From assembly GCF_000359125.1 (NCBI RefSeq), contig NZ_CAAF010000048.1, positions 1 to 64,000 of the forward strand: a DNA stretch of 64,000 nucleotides. Reading direction: 5' to 3'. The DNA is from Mesorhizobium sp. STM 4661 (lineage in GTDB: Bacteria; Pseudomonadota; Alphaproteobacteria; Rhizobiales; Rhizobiaceae). Shown here piece by piece: positions 1-8,090 of the stretch; within the stretch, counting starts at the first letter, position 1, and every line of letters begins with the position of its first letter. The position numbers and the translations under genes were made by a program. The notes beneath the pieces were generated by a model. The model was not told where the DNA came from. It saw nothing but the letters and a program-made list of their open reading frames with translations, and ran no database searches.

Positions 1-1
1 A

Positions 2-412
2 AAAAAGCTCGGCGTCCAGCATGTCGTCGACGCGTCGAAGGAAAGATTGCGCGAAGTCATGCCGGCGCTCGGCATGACCGAGGGTTTTGATGTCGGCCTG
101 GAAATGTCGGGTGCGGCACCTGCCTTCCGCGACATGATCGACACCATGAACAATGGCGGCAAGATCGCCATCCTCGGCATTGCGCCGACCGGTTTCGAGA
201 TCGACTGGAACAAGGTCATCTTCAAGATGCTGCATCTGAAGGGCATCTACGGCCGCGAGATGTTCGAGACCTGGTACAAGATGATCGCCCTGGTGCAGGG
301 TCCGCTCGACGTCTCGGGGCTGATCACCCACCGGATCGGGATCGACGACTATATTTCGGGATTCGAGGCGATGAAGAGCGGCAATTCCGGCAAGGTGGTG
401 ATGGATTGGTAG
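2..412 (+). CDS. tdh: L-threonine 3-dehydrogenase, C-terminal part (5' end outside window)
   Basis: The reading frame is already open at the left edge and ends at TAG 410-412, so only about the last 136 codons are present. The protein contains [20 protein letters not shown] and [15 protein letters not shown], which match the C-terminal half of zinc-dependent, NAD-linked threonine 3-dehydrogenase (medium-chain dehydrogenase family). The enzyme oxidises L-threonine to 2-amino-3-ketobutyrate in the cytoplasm. The catalytic zinc residues and most of the Rossmann motif lie upstream of the window. The family is confident; 2-amino-3-ketobutyrate CoA ligase, its usual partner, would have to be upstream, because the next gene here is unrelated and on the other strand. 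Confidence 0.93.
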   Translation, partial: KKLGVQHVVDASKERLREVMPALGMTEGFDVGLEMSGAAPAFRDMIDTMNNGGKIAILGIAPTGFEIDWNKVIFKMLHLKGIYGREMFETWYKMIALVQGPLDVSGLITHRIGIDDYISGFEAMKSGNSGKVVMDW

Positions 413-440
413 GGGCCGATAAGAGGCGTTGCGATCCTTC

Positions 441-599
441 GCGCCCCCCTCTGTCCTGCCGGACATCTCCCCCTCAAGGGGGGAGATTGGATGTGACCTC
501 GGCTTTCGCCAATCACCAATGTTGAAAGAAGGCGTAGCCGGCGAAGCTGCCAATCTCCCCCCTTGAGGGGGAGATGGCCGGCAGGCCAGAGGGGGGCGC
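441..599. repeat. 159-bp palindromic intergenic repeat, full-length copy 1
   Basis: The element begins GCGCCCCCCTCTG and ends with the reverse complement CAGAGGGGGGCGC. Within the arms are two smaller hairpins built on CATCTCCCCCTCAAGG and CAATCTCCCCCCTTGAGG. A second full copy lies at 17474-17633, and compact forms occur at 12391-12450 and 50202-50262. Here it fills the gap between the end of tdh and the end of the convergent MarR gene. This is a Rhizobiales-type mosaic palindrome (RIME-like); the family name is from memory. Confidence 0.85.
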
Positions 600-636
600 T
601 GTCCCGCCAACATGCCGGTATTTTCGTTCTGCAGAC

Positions 637-1074
637 CTACTTTCCGCCCAGCGCCGCTTCCAGCGCGGCCGCTCCGTTGACAATCGCCGCGCGCTCGCCG
701 GTGCTCAGCCTCGCCAATAATTCCCGTTCGAAAGCCTTCGCCAGCGGCACCATCTCGACATAGGCGGCAAGGCCGGCTCGGGTCAGTGTCAAATGCTCGA
801 CCCGCCGATCCTTTTCATCCGGGGTTCGGATGAGCCAGCGCCGCCGTTCGAGCTCCGCCACGGCGCGCGAAACCTTGGTCTTGTGCATGGCCGACTGTTC
901 GCCAAGTTCCGTCGCGGTCATCGTGCCGTGCTGGCCGAGCCCGGCCAGCGTGCGCCATTCCGGGCGCGTGAGGCCGTGACGGTCCTTGTAGACCCTCGAG
1001 AATTCGCGGCTGACCGCATCGGCGAGACGGTAGAGCCGGTAGGGCAGGAAGCTTTCCAGTTCCAGGACGTCCAT
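637..1074 (-). CDS. MarR-family transcriptional regulator
   Basis: This is a 145-residue winged-helix protein. LTRPEWRTLAGLGQHG, TATELGEQSAMHKTKVSRAV and RRWLIRTPDEKDRRVEHLTLT form the MarR DNA-binding domain with its DxRR wing, between N- and C-terminal dimerisation helices. The frame is open further upstream, but the ATG at 1074 gives the usual MarR length and leaves the dyad at 1122-1137 outside the gene. It is divergent from hmgA (start 1219), so it probably controls the homogentisate operon in response to an aromatic intermediate, like HpaR-type regulators. The ligand and the regulatory link are inferred from position only. Confidence 0.85.
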   Translation of the reverse strand: MDVLELESFLPYRLYRLADAVSREFSRVYKDRHGLTRPEWRTLAGLGQHGTMTATELGEQSAMHKTKVSRAVAELERRRWLIRTPDEKDRRVEHLTLTRAGLAAYVEMVPLAKAFERELLARLSTGERAAIVNGAAALEAALGGK

Positions 1075-1121
1075 GGCTTCATATCCCGGCAGACGCAGTG
1101 GTTGATAGTTACATTTTCGAT

Positions 1122-1137
1122 GGTTACAAATGAAACC
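1122..1137. promoter_or_regulatory. Imperfect dyad between marR and hmgA, candidate MarR operator
   Basis: GGTTACAAATGAAACC is a 16-bp imperfect palindrome (12 of 16 positions symmetric). It sits in the only AT-rich part of the divergent intergenic region. A second GTTACA lies 15 bp away, at 1107-1112. Size and position suit a MarR-dimer site that governs both genes. No experimental consensus was used. Confidence 0.4.
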
Positions 1138-1218
1138 AATTTTGGTCAATCCCAGCGCGCCGCGCGTCCTCTTTGACGCGCAAAGGACGCTCTGGCGGCG
1201 TTAATCGAGGAGGATACG

Positions 1219-2532
1219 ATGGCCTTTTCCTATATGCCGGGCTTCGGCAACGACTTCGAAACCGAGACGCTGCCGGGCTCGCTGCCGCAGGGGCGGAACT
1301 CGCCGCAGCGGCCGGCCTATGGCCTCTACGCCGAGCAACTCTCAGGCTCGCCCTTCACCGCGCCGCGCGGCACCAATGAACGCTCCTGGCTTTACCGTAT
1401 CCGGCCGAGCGTCAAGCATACAGGCCGCTTCAAGGCGGCGAGCTATCCGCTGTGGAAGACCGCCCCAAATGTCGGCGACCATGAACTGGCGCTCGGCCAG
1501 TATCGCTGGAACCCGGTGCCGATGCCGAGCGAGCCGATCGATTTCATCGCCGGCATGCGCTCGATCACAACTGCCGGCGACGTGCTCGGGCAGATCGGCA
1601 TGGCGGCTCATGTCTATGTCGCAAACACATCGATGACCGACGACCATTTCTTCAACGCTGACGGTGAGTTGCTGGTCGTGCCGCAGGTTGGTGCCTTGCG
1701 CTTCGTCACCGAAATGGGCGTCATCGAACTCAGGCCAGGCGAGATCGCGGTCTTGCCGCGCGGCCTCGTCTTCAAGGTCGAGCTGGTCGACAACGAGGTG
1801 CGCGGCTATGTCTGCGAGAATTACGGCGCCAAGCTGACGCTACCGGACCGCGGCCCGATCGGCGCCAATTGCCTGGCCAATCCGCGCGATTTCAAGACGC
1901 CCTGCGCCTGGTTCGAGGACAAGGAAACGCCGTGCCGGCTGATCGTCAAATGGTGCGGCAATTTCCATGTCACCGAGATCGGCCATTCGCCGCTCGACGT
2001 GGTCGCGTGGCACGGCAACTACGCGCCCTACAAATATGATCTTGCGACGTTTTCCCCGGTCGGCGCGCTCCTGTTCGACCACCCCGACCCGTCGATCTTC
2101 ACCGTGCTGACGGCGCCGAGCGGCGAGGAGGGTACCGCCAATATCGACTTCGTCATCTTTCCGCCGCGCTGGCTGGTGGCCGAAAACACGTTCCGGCCGC
2201 CCTGGTACCATCGCAACATCATGAGCGAGTTCATGGGCCTGATCCACGGCCAGTACGACGCCAAGGAAGAGGGTTTTGTCCCCGGCGGCATCAGCCTGCA
2301 CAATCTGATGCTGGCCCACGGGCCTGACGCGCCTGGCTTCGAAAAGGCCTCGCGCGCTGAGCTGAAACCGGTCAAGCTCGACAACACCATGGCTTTCATG
2401 TTCGAGACCCGATTCCCGCAGATGCTGACCCGCTACGGCGCCGAACTCGAAACCAGGCAGGACAATTACATCGACTGCTGGGCCGATCTGAAGAAGCGCT
2501 TTAACGGCACGCCCGAGGGCGATTGGTCTTGA
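1219..2532 (+). CDS. hmgA: Homogentisate 1,2-dioxygenase
   Basis: The 437-residue product is the normal length for HmgA, a cytoplasmic Fe(II) enzyme that opens the ring of homogentisate to maleylacetoacetate in tyrosine and phenylalanine breakdown. Family signatures include [21 protein letters not shown] and [11 protein letters not shown]. The iron ligands appear as H331 and E337 (in PPWYHRN..SEFMG) and H367 (LMLAHGPD), with the same 6 and 30 residue spacings as H335, E341 and H371 of the human enzyme. GAGGAGG at 1207-1213 fixes the ATG. The gene heads a tight same-strand run to 5643 and is divergent from a MarR regulator. Confidence 0.97.
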   Translation: MAFSYMPGFGNDFETETLPGSLPQGRNSPQRPAYGLYAEQLSGSPFTAPRGTNERSWLYRIRPSVKHTGRFKAASYPLWKTAPNVGDHELALGQYRWNPVPMPSEPIDFIAGMRSITTAGDVLGQIGMAAHVYVANTSMTDDHFFNADGELLVVPQVGALRFVTEMGVIELRPGEIAVLPRGLVFKVELVDNEVRGYVCENYGAKLTLPDRGPIGANCLANPRDFKTPCAWFEDKETPCRLIVKWCGNFHVTEIGHSPLDVVAWHGNYAPYKYDLATFSPVGALLFDHPDPSIFTVLTAPSGEEGTANIDFVIFPPRWLVAENTFRPPWYHRNIMSEFMGLIHGQYDAKEEGFVPGGISLHNLMLAHGPDAPGFEKASRAELKPVKLDNTMAFMFETRFPQMLTRYGAELETRQDNYIDCWADLKKRFNGTPEGDWS

Positions 2533-3443
2533 GCGTTGATCGGGTGCGCGACCGTCTGGTGCTTCTCGGTTCCAAGGGCGGACCGGCGCTCCGGCCGGGT
2601 GGGCCATGGCCGAGCTCGTCGCTGCTTGAGCTCGGTGGGCGAACCATTGTCGTCGATTGCGGACTGGGCGTGACGCGCGGGCTAGTCGATGCGGGTATCA
2701 ACCTGAAGACGCTCGACCTGATCTTCATCACGCATCTGCATTCCGATCATGTGCTGGAACTCGGGCCGCTGATCCACACCGCCTGGACGGCGGGCCTGGC
2801 GAACCAGGTCAGTGTATACGGGCCATCTGGCACCGCCGACTACTGGCGACATTTCTGCCAGGCGATGGAATTCGACATCGACATCCGCATCGTCGATGAA
2901 GGCCGCCCGGACATTCGTGAGCTGGTGTCGGTGGCCGAATTCGGCGAGGGCGCGGTGCTTGAAGAGAGCGGCCTTAAGGTTACGGCGCTGCGTGTCGACC
3001 ATCCGCCGGTGACCGATTGCTTTGCGCTGCGCTTCGAGCATGACGGGAAAAGCGTTGTGTTCTCATCCGACACGGCATTCTTCCCGCCACTGGCCGATTT
3101 CGCCAGGGGGGCCGACATCCTCGTCCATGAAGCCATGCTGGAACAAGGCATTGAGCGGCTGGTGGTGAGGACCGCCAACGGCGCGCGGCTGAGGGAACAT
3201 CTGCTTGCCAGTCACTCGTTCGCCGAGGAGGCCGGACGTATCGCCAGCGATGCGGGTGTCAAAAGACTGGTGCTCAATCACCTCATTCCGGCCGACGATC
3301 CCGAGATCGGCGAAGCCGATTGGATCGCCGCTGTCAGGAAAACATGGTCCGGTGACTTGACGATTGCCCGCGACGGCCTTGTTGTGGGGCTGGAGCATGA
3401 TCCCGAAAAGTGGGAACCGGTTTTCGGAAAAGATCATGCGTGA
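2529..3443 (+). CDS. Metallo-beta-lactamase-fold hydrolase
   Basis: This protein of about 304 residues carries the metal-binding motif HLHSDH, at about residues 69-74 from the TTG used here. Further metal or fold motifs are [16 protein letters not shown] and LVLNHLIP, giving an RNase Z/arylsulfatase-like metallo-beta-lactamase fold. The start is unsure. TTG 2529 overlaps the hmgA stop (TTGA) and would be translationally coupled, while an in-frame TTG at 2523 and GTG at 2544 are alternatives. Its place between hmgA and a fumarylacetoacetase-family gene suggests a role in homogentisate breakdown, but no substrate can be read from sequence. The last 16 codons lie in a palindromic repeat (3395-3439). 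Confidence 0.85.
   Translation: MSVDRVRDRLVLLGSKGGPALRPGGPWPSSSLLELGGRTIVVDCGLGVTRGLVDAGINLKTLDLIFITHLHSDHVLELGPLIHTAWTAGLANQVSVYGPSGTADYWRHFCQAMEFDIDIRIVDEGRPDIRELVSVAEFGEGAVLEESGLKVTALRVDHPPVTDCFALRFEHDGKSVVFSSDTAFFPPLADFARGADILVHEAMLEQGIERLVVRTANGARLREHLLASHSFAEEAGRIASDAGVKRLVLNHLIPADDPEIGEADWIAAVRKTWSGDLTIARDGLVVGLEHDPEKWEPVFGKDHA
3395..3439. repeat. 45-bp palindromic element inside a coding region
   Basis: The outer arms are GCATGATC (3395-3402) and GATCATGC (3432-3439). The inner arms are CCGAAAA (3403-3409) and TTTTCGG (3421-3427). It is read in frame and supplies the C-terminal residues [16 protein letters not shown] of the upstream hydrolase, just before the stop. A related element with the same inner design lies at 56819-56864, outside genes. 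Confidence 0.8.
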
Positions 3444-3484
3444 AACAAAGACGGCGCCAAAGCCGCAGTAGGAGAGGAAACCGC

Positions 3485-4498
3485 ATGAAGCTTGCCACAT
3501 TGAAGGACGGGACGCGCGACGGGAAACTTGTCGTCGTCTCGCGCGACCTGACGCGCTTTACCGATGCCTCGTTTCTGGTGCGCACGCTGCAGGCCGCGCT
3601 CGACGACTGGGGCCGCATCGCGCCGCACCTCGCTGCCATGGCGGAATCGCTGGAGAACAATGCGGTGCCGTCGGCTCGCTTCCACGAGCATGATGCCCAT
3701 TCGCCGCTGCCGCGCGCCTATCAATGGGCCGACGGCTCCGCCTATGTGAACCATGTCGAGCTGGTGCGGAAGGCGCGCGGCGCCGAGATGCCGGCAAGCT
3801 TCTGGACCGACCCGCTGATCTATCAGGGCGGCTCGGACGCATTCGTTCCGCCGCGCGACCCGATCCGCATGACCGACGAGGAGTTTGGCATCGACATGGA
3901 GGCGGAGGTCGCCGTCGTCGTCGACGACGTGCCGATGGGGGCAAGCCTGGATGAGGCGAGGGACGCGATCCGGCTCATCATGCTGGTCAACGACGTCACG
4001 TTGCGTGGCCTCACCGGGCCGGAACTCGCCAAGGGTTTTGGCTTCTTCCAGTCGAAACCGTCCTCGGCCTTCTCTCCTGTCGCGGTGACGCCGGACGAGT
4101 TGGGTGACGCCTGGGATGGCGGCAAGGTCAGCCTGCCACTGCTCGCCGATCTCAACGGCAAGCCGTTTGGCCGGGCGAACGCCGGCATCGACATGACCTT
4201 CGATTTTCCGGCACTGATTGTGCATGCCGCCAAGACACGGCCGCTGGCTGCAGGCACAATCATTGGCTCGGGCACCGTTTCCAACAAGCTTGACGGCGGG
4301 CCGGGCAAGCCTGTCTCGGCCGGTGGCGCCGGCTATTCCTGCATCGCCGAGCTGCGTATGATCGAGACCATCGAGGCCGGTGAACCAAAAACGCCGTTCC
4401 TGCGCTTTGGCGACACGGTGCGCATCGAGATGAAGGGCAGGACCGGACATTCGATCTTCGGCGCCATCGAGCAGAAGGTCGAGAAATACGAGGGGTAG
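3485..4498 (+). CDS. Fumarylacetoacetate hydrolase-family enzyme
   Basis: The 337-residue protein starts at ATG 3485 behind AGGAGAGG. It has the C-terminal FAH fold: FGIDMEAEVAVVVDD (metal-binding acidic residues), MLVNDVTLR, GFFQSKPSSAFSP and LAAGTIIGSGTVSN. In the homogentisate route the family cleaves fumarylacetoacetate to fumarate and acetoacetate. Position after hmgA supports that role, although the protein is shorter than classical FahA (about 420 residues), and related enzymes act on other 2,4-dioxo acids or 2-keto-pentenoates. It continues the operon from hmgA; the next gene begins 3 bp after its stop. Confidence 0.88.
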   Translation: MKLATLKDGTRDGKLVVVSRDLTRFTDASFLVRTLQAALDDWGRIAPHLAAMAESLENNAVPSARFHEHDAHSPLPRAYQWADGSAYVNHVELVRKARGAEMPASFWTDPLIYQGGSDAFVPPRDPIRMTDEEFGIDMEAEVAVVVDDVPMGASLDEARDAIRLIMLVNDVTLRGLTGPELAKGFGFFQSKPSSAFSPVAVTPDELGDAWDGGKVSLPLLADLNGKPFGRANAGIDMTFDFPALIVHAAKTRPLAAGTIIGSGTVSNKLDGGPGKPVSAGGAGYSCIAELRMIETIEAGEPKTPFLRFGDTVRIEMKGRTGHSIFGAIEQKVEKYEG

Positions 4499-4501
4499 GA
4501 G

Positions 4502-4798
4502 ATGACAGGCACGTCTTTCTACATGCTGTGCGGTGTCTGGGCCCTTGTCATGCTGGCGATCTTCATCCAGGCGATCCGGCTGAGCTACCGCATCGAGGCG
4601 CGTTCGCCCGGCCTGACCAACCGCAGCGGCTTTCCGCGCAATGCGATGATGTTCCACACCGTCACCAACACCAACGTCGCCCGCGATGAGGAAACGCAAG
4701 CCATGCGGCGGCGCATGAACCGGCTGCTGCTGATCGTTCTGGCCGGGTTCGTGGTCATGTGGGCAGGCTTGTATCTGGTGCGGTCAGGAGGAGCGTGA
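4502..4798 (+). CDS. Small two-helix membrane protein (tandem paralogue A)
   Basis: The 98-residue product has two predicted membrane helices, about residues 6-26 (YMLCGVWALVMLAIFIQAI) and 74-92 (LLLIVLAGFVVMWAGLYLV). They are joined by a basic central segment containing NVARDEETQAMRRRMN. The gene starts 3 bp after the fumarylacetoacetase-family gene, so it is probably co-transcribed. I do not recognise the family. The next gene encodes a protein of the same length and layout, and the two look like diverged tandem duplicates. Confidence 0.7.
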   Translation: MTGTSFYMLCGVWALVMLAIFIQAIRLSYRIEARSPGLTNRSGFPRNAMMFHTVTNTNVARDEETQAMRRRMNRLLLIVLAGFVVMWAGLYLVRSGGA

Positions 4799-4805
4799 CT
4801 GACAG

Positions 4806-5102
4806 ATGCCCTACACTGCTCAATACCTTTGGTTTTCAGGACTTTGCAGCGTCGCAACCGGCTGGCTTCTGACTTCCGCAATCCGGCTCTGCCGGCAGGT
4901 CGAGGATCGATCTGAAAGACTGCGCAACTTCAGTAGCGTGGCGCGTCGGGCGAGGCTTGTTCATGTCGCTTTGAACCGAGACGTCGCAAGCGACGCTAAA
5001 ACGAAAGCGCTGCGGCGCGGCATGAACGTTCGTCTTCTGGGTATAGCTGCCTTAGCCGTCATTGTGAATTTGGTTGTCTGGGCTGGTTGGGTAGGCGCAT
5101 AG
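4806..5102 (+). CDS. Small two-helix membrane protein (tandem paralogue B)
   Basis: This protein is also 98 residues, with helices at about 7-26 and 75-95. Its central segment NRDVASDAKTKALRRGMN aligns with NTNVARDEETQAMRRRMN of the preceding gene, and both have an aromatic-rich N-terminus and a short C-terminal tail. It lies 7 bp after paralogue A and ends 1 bp before the DinB-family gene, so all are likely on one transcript. The function is unknown; a membrane or scaffold role is only a guess. Confidence 0.7.
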   Translation: MPYTAQYLWFSGLCSVATGWLLTSAIRLCRQVEDRSERLRNFSSVARRARLVHVALNRDVASDAKTKALRRGMNVRLLGIAALAVIVNLVVWAGWVGA

Positions 5103-5103
5103 C

Positions 5104-5643
5104 ATGGATATTCTCACCCACTTCAGCCGCATGGCTGGCAACAATCTCTGGTCGAACGACCGGCTCTATCGCGCCGTGCTTTCGCTCCGACCCGGTGAAT
5201 TCGAGGCCGAACGCACCAGCTTCTTCCCCTCGATCAAGGCGACGCTCAACCACATACTGGCGGTCGATCATCTCTATCTCGATTTTATCGAGGAGGGTGG
5301 CGTCGGCGCTGCCGCCCATGACGATTTCGTGCCCTTCGACCAACCGCAGGCGCTGTTTGCCGCCCAGACCGTATCGGACCGACGGCTGATCGCCTTTTGC
5401 GATCATTTGTCGGCCGACGATCTCGACCGCCGCGTCATCACCGACCGGCGCGAGGACGGCATGATCCCCGAGCGCATCGGCGATATCCTCGCCCACGTCT
5501 TCCTGCACGACATCCATCATCGCGGGCAGGTGCACGCAATGCTGTCCGGCACCTCGGTCGCGCCGCCGCAACTCGACGAGTTCCTGCTCGACTACGATTT
5601 GAAGCTGCGGCAGGCGGAGGTCGAGCGGCTGGACCTGGAATGA
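5104..5643 (+). CDS. DinB-family metal-dependent protein
   Basis: The 179-residue protein has the four-helix DinB/YfiT layout, beginning LTHFSRMAGNNLWSNDRLY. The putative metal triad is H50 (LNHILAVDHLYL), H135 and H139 (in HDIHHRGQ, the usual HxxxH of the family). Family members are mostly putative thiol-dependent transferases or hydrolases of unknown substrate, so no reaction is assigned. It ends the hmgA same-strand run and abuts the convergent VapC-like gene with no gap. Confidence 0.85.
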   Translation: MDILTHFSRMAGNNLWSNDRLYRAVLSLRPGEFEAERTSFFPSIKATLNHILAVDHLYLDFIEEGGVGAAAHDDFVPFDQPQALFAAQTVSDRRLIAFCDHLSADDLDRRVITDRREDGMIPERIGDILAHVFLHDIHHRGQVHAMLSGTSVAPPQLDEFLLDYDLKLRQAEVERLDLE

Positions 5644-6018
5644 TCAGACCAACGCAACGTCATAGGCTGAAAAATGCCCATCCGCGGTGACCAACGTCAG
5701 GCCTTCAATTTGAGCCTGTGCAATGAGCAGACGGTCGAAAGGATCGCGGTGATGAAGCGGCAAATGCTCAAGCCTCGCCGCGTGTAGTTCATTTACACTG
5801 AGGATTGGAATCCCGTTCGATCGCAAGATGTCCACGATGTTGCCGGCGAACGTGATTTTGCCGAGCGATTTCTTGATGGCGATCTCTGCTACGGAGATGG
5901 CGCTGACAATCACATCTTCACCCGCAACAAAGATGTCGCGATGGTGATCTGAAAGACGTGAATCCGCGCTGAGGACCCAAAGCAGAATATGGGTATCGAC
6001 CAGATATTTGCGGCTCAT
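5644..6018 (-). CDS. vapC: VapC-like PIN-domain toxin
   Basis: This 124-residue PIN-domain ribonuclease retains the acidic metal-binding residues: D8 (LVDTHILLW), E45 (ISVAEIAI), D95 (DPFDRLLIAQ) and D113 (LVTADGHF). Members typically cleave tRNA or mRNA and are inhibited by the cognate antitoxin. Its start overlaps the upstream antitoxin gene by 4 bp, the standard type II arrangement. All key residues are intact, so the toxin looks functional. The cellular target cannot be read from sequence. Confidence 0.9.
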   Translation of the reverse strand: MSRKYLVDTHILLWVLSADSRLSDHHRDIFVAGEDVIVSAISVAEIAIKKSLGKITFAGNIVDILRSNGIPILSVNELHAARLEHLPLHHRDPFDRLLIAQAQIEGLTLVTADGHFSAYDVALV

Positions 6019-6248
6019 TTAATATATTCGTCCCATTCGGGACCGAGTTCATCAAAATCGTCCGATATCTGAATTTGGCCTTTCATGGCCCCAAACAGTC
6101 CTTTGCTCCCGCCAACCCGTGCGGGAGCGCTCAAGGTTGCGACGACCTCTCCATGCCGTGTCAGATGGATTTCTTCGCCAGCCTGTGCACGTTTCACCAA
6201 CTCGGAAAGCTGGGCCTTCGCTTTTGCCATCGGAATATTCATCGTCAA
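6015..6248 (-). CDS. vapB: VapB-like antitoxin (Phd/YefM type)
   Basis: The 77-residue protein has an N-terminal Phd/YefM DNA-binding fold (MAKAKAQLSELVKRAQAGEEIHLTRHGEVVATL) and an acidic C-terminal tail (DDFDELGPEWDEYIK) of the kind that wraps the toxin. The first ATG is at 6248, and another in-frame ATG two codons later (6242) is also possible. It precedes and overlaps vapC, and such pairs usually repress their own promoter, which would lie in 6249-6300. Confidence 0.85.
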   Translation of the reverse strand: MTMNIPMAKAKAQLSELVKRAQAGEEIHLTRHGEVVATLSAPARVGGSKGLFGAMKGQIQISDDFDELGPEWDEYIK

Positions 6249-6306
6249 CCTCTTATGACCAGAATTTAGGTCATAATTGATCGAGCCGCAAGTCGACTGT
6301 GTCTGC

Positions 6307-7419
6307 CTACTCCGCCGCCTGCACCTTCAGCACGCCACGCTTGATCTGGTCCTGCTCGATCGATTCGAACAAAGCGCGGAAATTGCCTTCGCCAAAGCCT
6401 TCGTCGCCCTTCCTCTGGATGAATTCGAAGAAGATCGGCCCGATCACGGTTTTCGAAAAAATCTGCAGCAGGATCTTGGTCGTGCCGCCGTCGACGACGC
6501 CTTCGCCGTCGATCAGGATGCCATGCTTCTTCATCCGCTCGACCGGCTCGTCATGGCCGTTCACCCTGTCATGGGACATGTCGTAATAGGTCTCGGGCGG
6601 GCCTGGCATGAACTTCAGCCCGTTGGCGGCGAGCCTGTCGGTGGCGGCGTAGATCTGGTCGGTGCCGACGGCGATGTGCTGGATGCCTTCGCCATTGTAC
6701 TTCTTCAGATATTCGGCGATCTGGCTGGTCTCGTCCTTGGATTCGTTGAGCGGGATGCGGATCTTGCCGCAGGGCGAGGTGATCGCCCGGCTGACCAGCC
6801 CGGTGATCTTGCCGTCGATATCGAAGAAATGGATCTGCTTGAAACCGAACAGGTTGCGGTAGAAATCCCACCATTTGTCCATCTGACCGCGATAGACATT
6901 GTGGGTGAGGTGGTCGAGATAGTAGAAGCCGACGCCTTCAGGTTTCGGATCGCGTGCGCCCAGCCACTCAAATTCGGCATCATAGGCCGAGCCCTTCTCG
7001 CCATAGACCTCGATGAAATAGAGCAGCGAGCCACCGATACCGACGATCGCCGGCACGTCGAGCGCCTTGTCGGTGCCCTCATGGGGGGTGGCGCCCTTGG
7101 CGACGGCGTGGTCGAAGGCATGCTTGGCATCGACCACGCGCCACGCCATCGAGGCAGCGCAGGGCCCATGCTTGTCGACGAACTTCATCGCATGCGAGCC
7201 CGGCTCGGCATTGACGACATAGTTGATGTCGCCCTGCCGCCAGACGGTAATATTCTTTGTGCGGTGCTTCGCCACCGCGATATAACCCATGCGGGTGAAC
7301 AGCTCGGCGAGCTTCTCCGGCTGGGGATGTGCGAACTCGACGAATTCGAAGCCGTCGGTGCCGGCGGGGTTGGCCTTGCTGATCTTTGCGGGCGGCGCGT
7401 CGTGTGGGAAGGGACCCAT
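6307..7419 (-). CDS. hppD: 4-hydroxyphenylpyruvate dioxygenase
   Basis: The 370-residue Fe(II) enzyme converts 4-hydroxyphenylpyruvate to homogentisate, the substrate of HmgA encoded 4 kb away. The iron ligands are H170 (YYLDHLTHNV), H248 (GIQHIAVGT) and E332 (FFEFIQRKG), matching H161, H240 and E322 of the Pseudomonas enzyme within a few residues. The C-terminal GDEGFGEGNFRALFESIE is typical. The start is set at ATG 7419, preceded by GGAGGA with 5-6 bp spacing; the frame is open 13 codons further up but without a good ribosome site. It is divergent from an Lrp/AsnC regulator. Confidence 0.97.
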   Translation of the reverse strand: MGPFPHDAPPAKISKANPAGTDGFEFVEFAHPQPEKLAELFTRMGYIAVAKHRTKNITVWRQGDINYVVNAEPGSHAMKFVDKHGPCAASMAWRVVDAKHAFDHAVAKGATPHEGTDKALDVPAIVGIGGSLLYFIEVYGEKGSAYDAEFEWLGARDPKPEGVGFYYLDHLTHNVYRGQMDKWWDFYRNLFGFKQIHFFDIDGKITGLVSRAITSPCGKIRIPLNESKDETSQIAEYLKKYNGEGIQHIAVGTDQIYAATDRLAANGLKFMPGPPETYYDMSHDRVNGHDEPVERMKKHGILIDGEGVVDGGTTKILLQIFSKTVIGPIFFEFIQRKGDEGFGEGNFRALFESIEQDQIKRGVLKVQAAE

Positions 7420-7500
7420 GGCATTCCTCCAAAAGCTGACGTGGCCGCGAAGGGCCATCTCGACGCAATGATAGCGCGGGGCGGGTGCATGGTGCTTGCA

Positions 7501-7514
7501 TTCAAACGCTTGAA
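7501..7514. promoter_or_regulatory. Dyad TTCAAACGCTTGAA in the hppD/lrp divergent region
   Basis: TTCAA and TTGAA arms flank ACGC and form a perfect 5-bp dyad between two divergent starts (7419 and 7559). It is placed 45 bp before the regulator start and is a plausible Lrp/AsnC contact site for autoregulation and hppD control. Support is the dyad and its position only. Confidence 0.35.
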
Positions 7515-7558
7515 ATGATCAATCTATGCGTGAGTTGTGCATGCACGGAGAAGAATCC

Positions 7559-8026
7559 ATGGATGAGACGCGCATTGATCAGTTTGACCGCAAGATAATG
7601 TCGCTTTTGCAAGGCGATGCGCGGCTCACCAACAACGATCTGTCGGAGCGGGTGAACCTGTCGGCGTCGCAATGCTCGCGCCGCCGCCAGCGGCTCGAGG
7701 AGGACGGCTATATCAAGGGCTATCGCGCGGTGCTCGACCGCGACAAACTCGGCTTCTCGCTGGTCAACGTCATCTCGGTGACCTTGGCCACCCATAACCG
7801 CGACAATGCGCGGCGCTTCGGCGAGCTGGTGGCGCGGCTGCCCGAGGTTCAGGAGGCGCACGCGCTGACCGGCGAGATGGATTACATCCTGAAGGTGGTG
7901 ACGCCCGATCTCAGATCACTCTCGAAGTTCGTCAACGGCGTGCTCTTGCCGCATGAGTCCGTGCAGCATGTAAAGACAGCGATCGTGCTGGAGACGCTCA
8001 AGGAGACCGGCGCGCTGCCGATTTGA
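7559..8026 (+). CDS. Lrp/AsnC-family transcriptional regulator
   Basis: The 155-residue protein has an N-terminal helix-turn-helix (IDQFDRKIMSLLQGD through LSERVNLSASQCSRRRQRLEEDGYIKGY) and a C-terminal RAM effector domain (VQEAHALTGEMDYILKVVTPDLRSLSKFV). GGAG upstream of ATG 7559 sets the start; an ATG at 7526 would add 11 unlikely residues. It is divergent from hppD, so it probably regulates that gene in response to an aromatic amino acid. In rhizobia similar regulators sit beside hppD, but the effector here is inferred. Confidence 0.9.
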   Translation: MDETRIDQFDRKIMSLLQGDARLTNNDLSERVNLSASQCSRRRQRLEEDGYIKGYRAVLDRDKLGFSLVNVISVTLATHNRDNARRFGELVARLPEVQEAHALTGEMDYILKVVTPDLRSLSKFVNGVLLPHESVQHVKTAIVLETLKETGALPI

Positions 8027-8090
8027 GAGTTCGACAGGCTGACAATTTCGTGGCAATGTTCGCCAAATGTTCCGCAAAAGGTGATTCGCC

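Noticed and set aside
441..599. A CRISPR array or insertion sequence
   Set aside because: There is one palindromic unit, no regular spacers, no transposase and no target-site duplication; it is an intergenic palindrome family.
6277..7518. A 413-codon plus-strand frame opposite hppD
   Set aside because: HppD has all iron ligands and a good ribosome site on the minus strand; this frame is its shadow.
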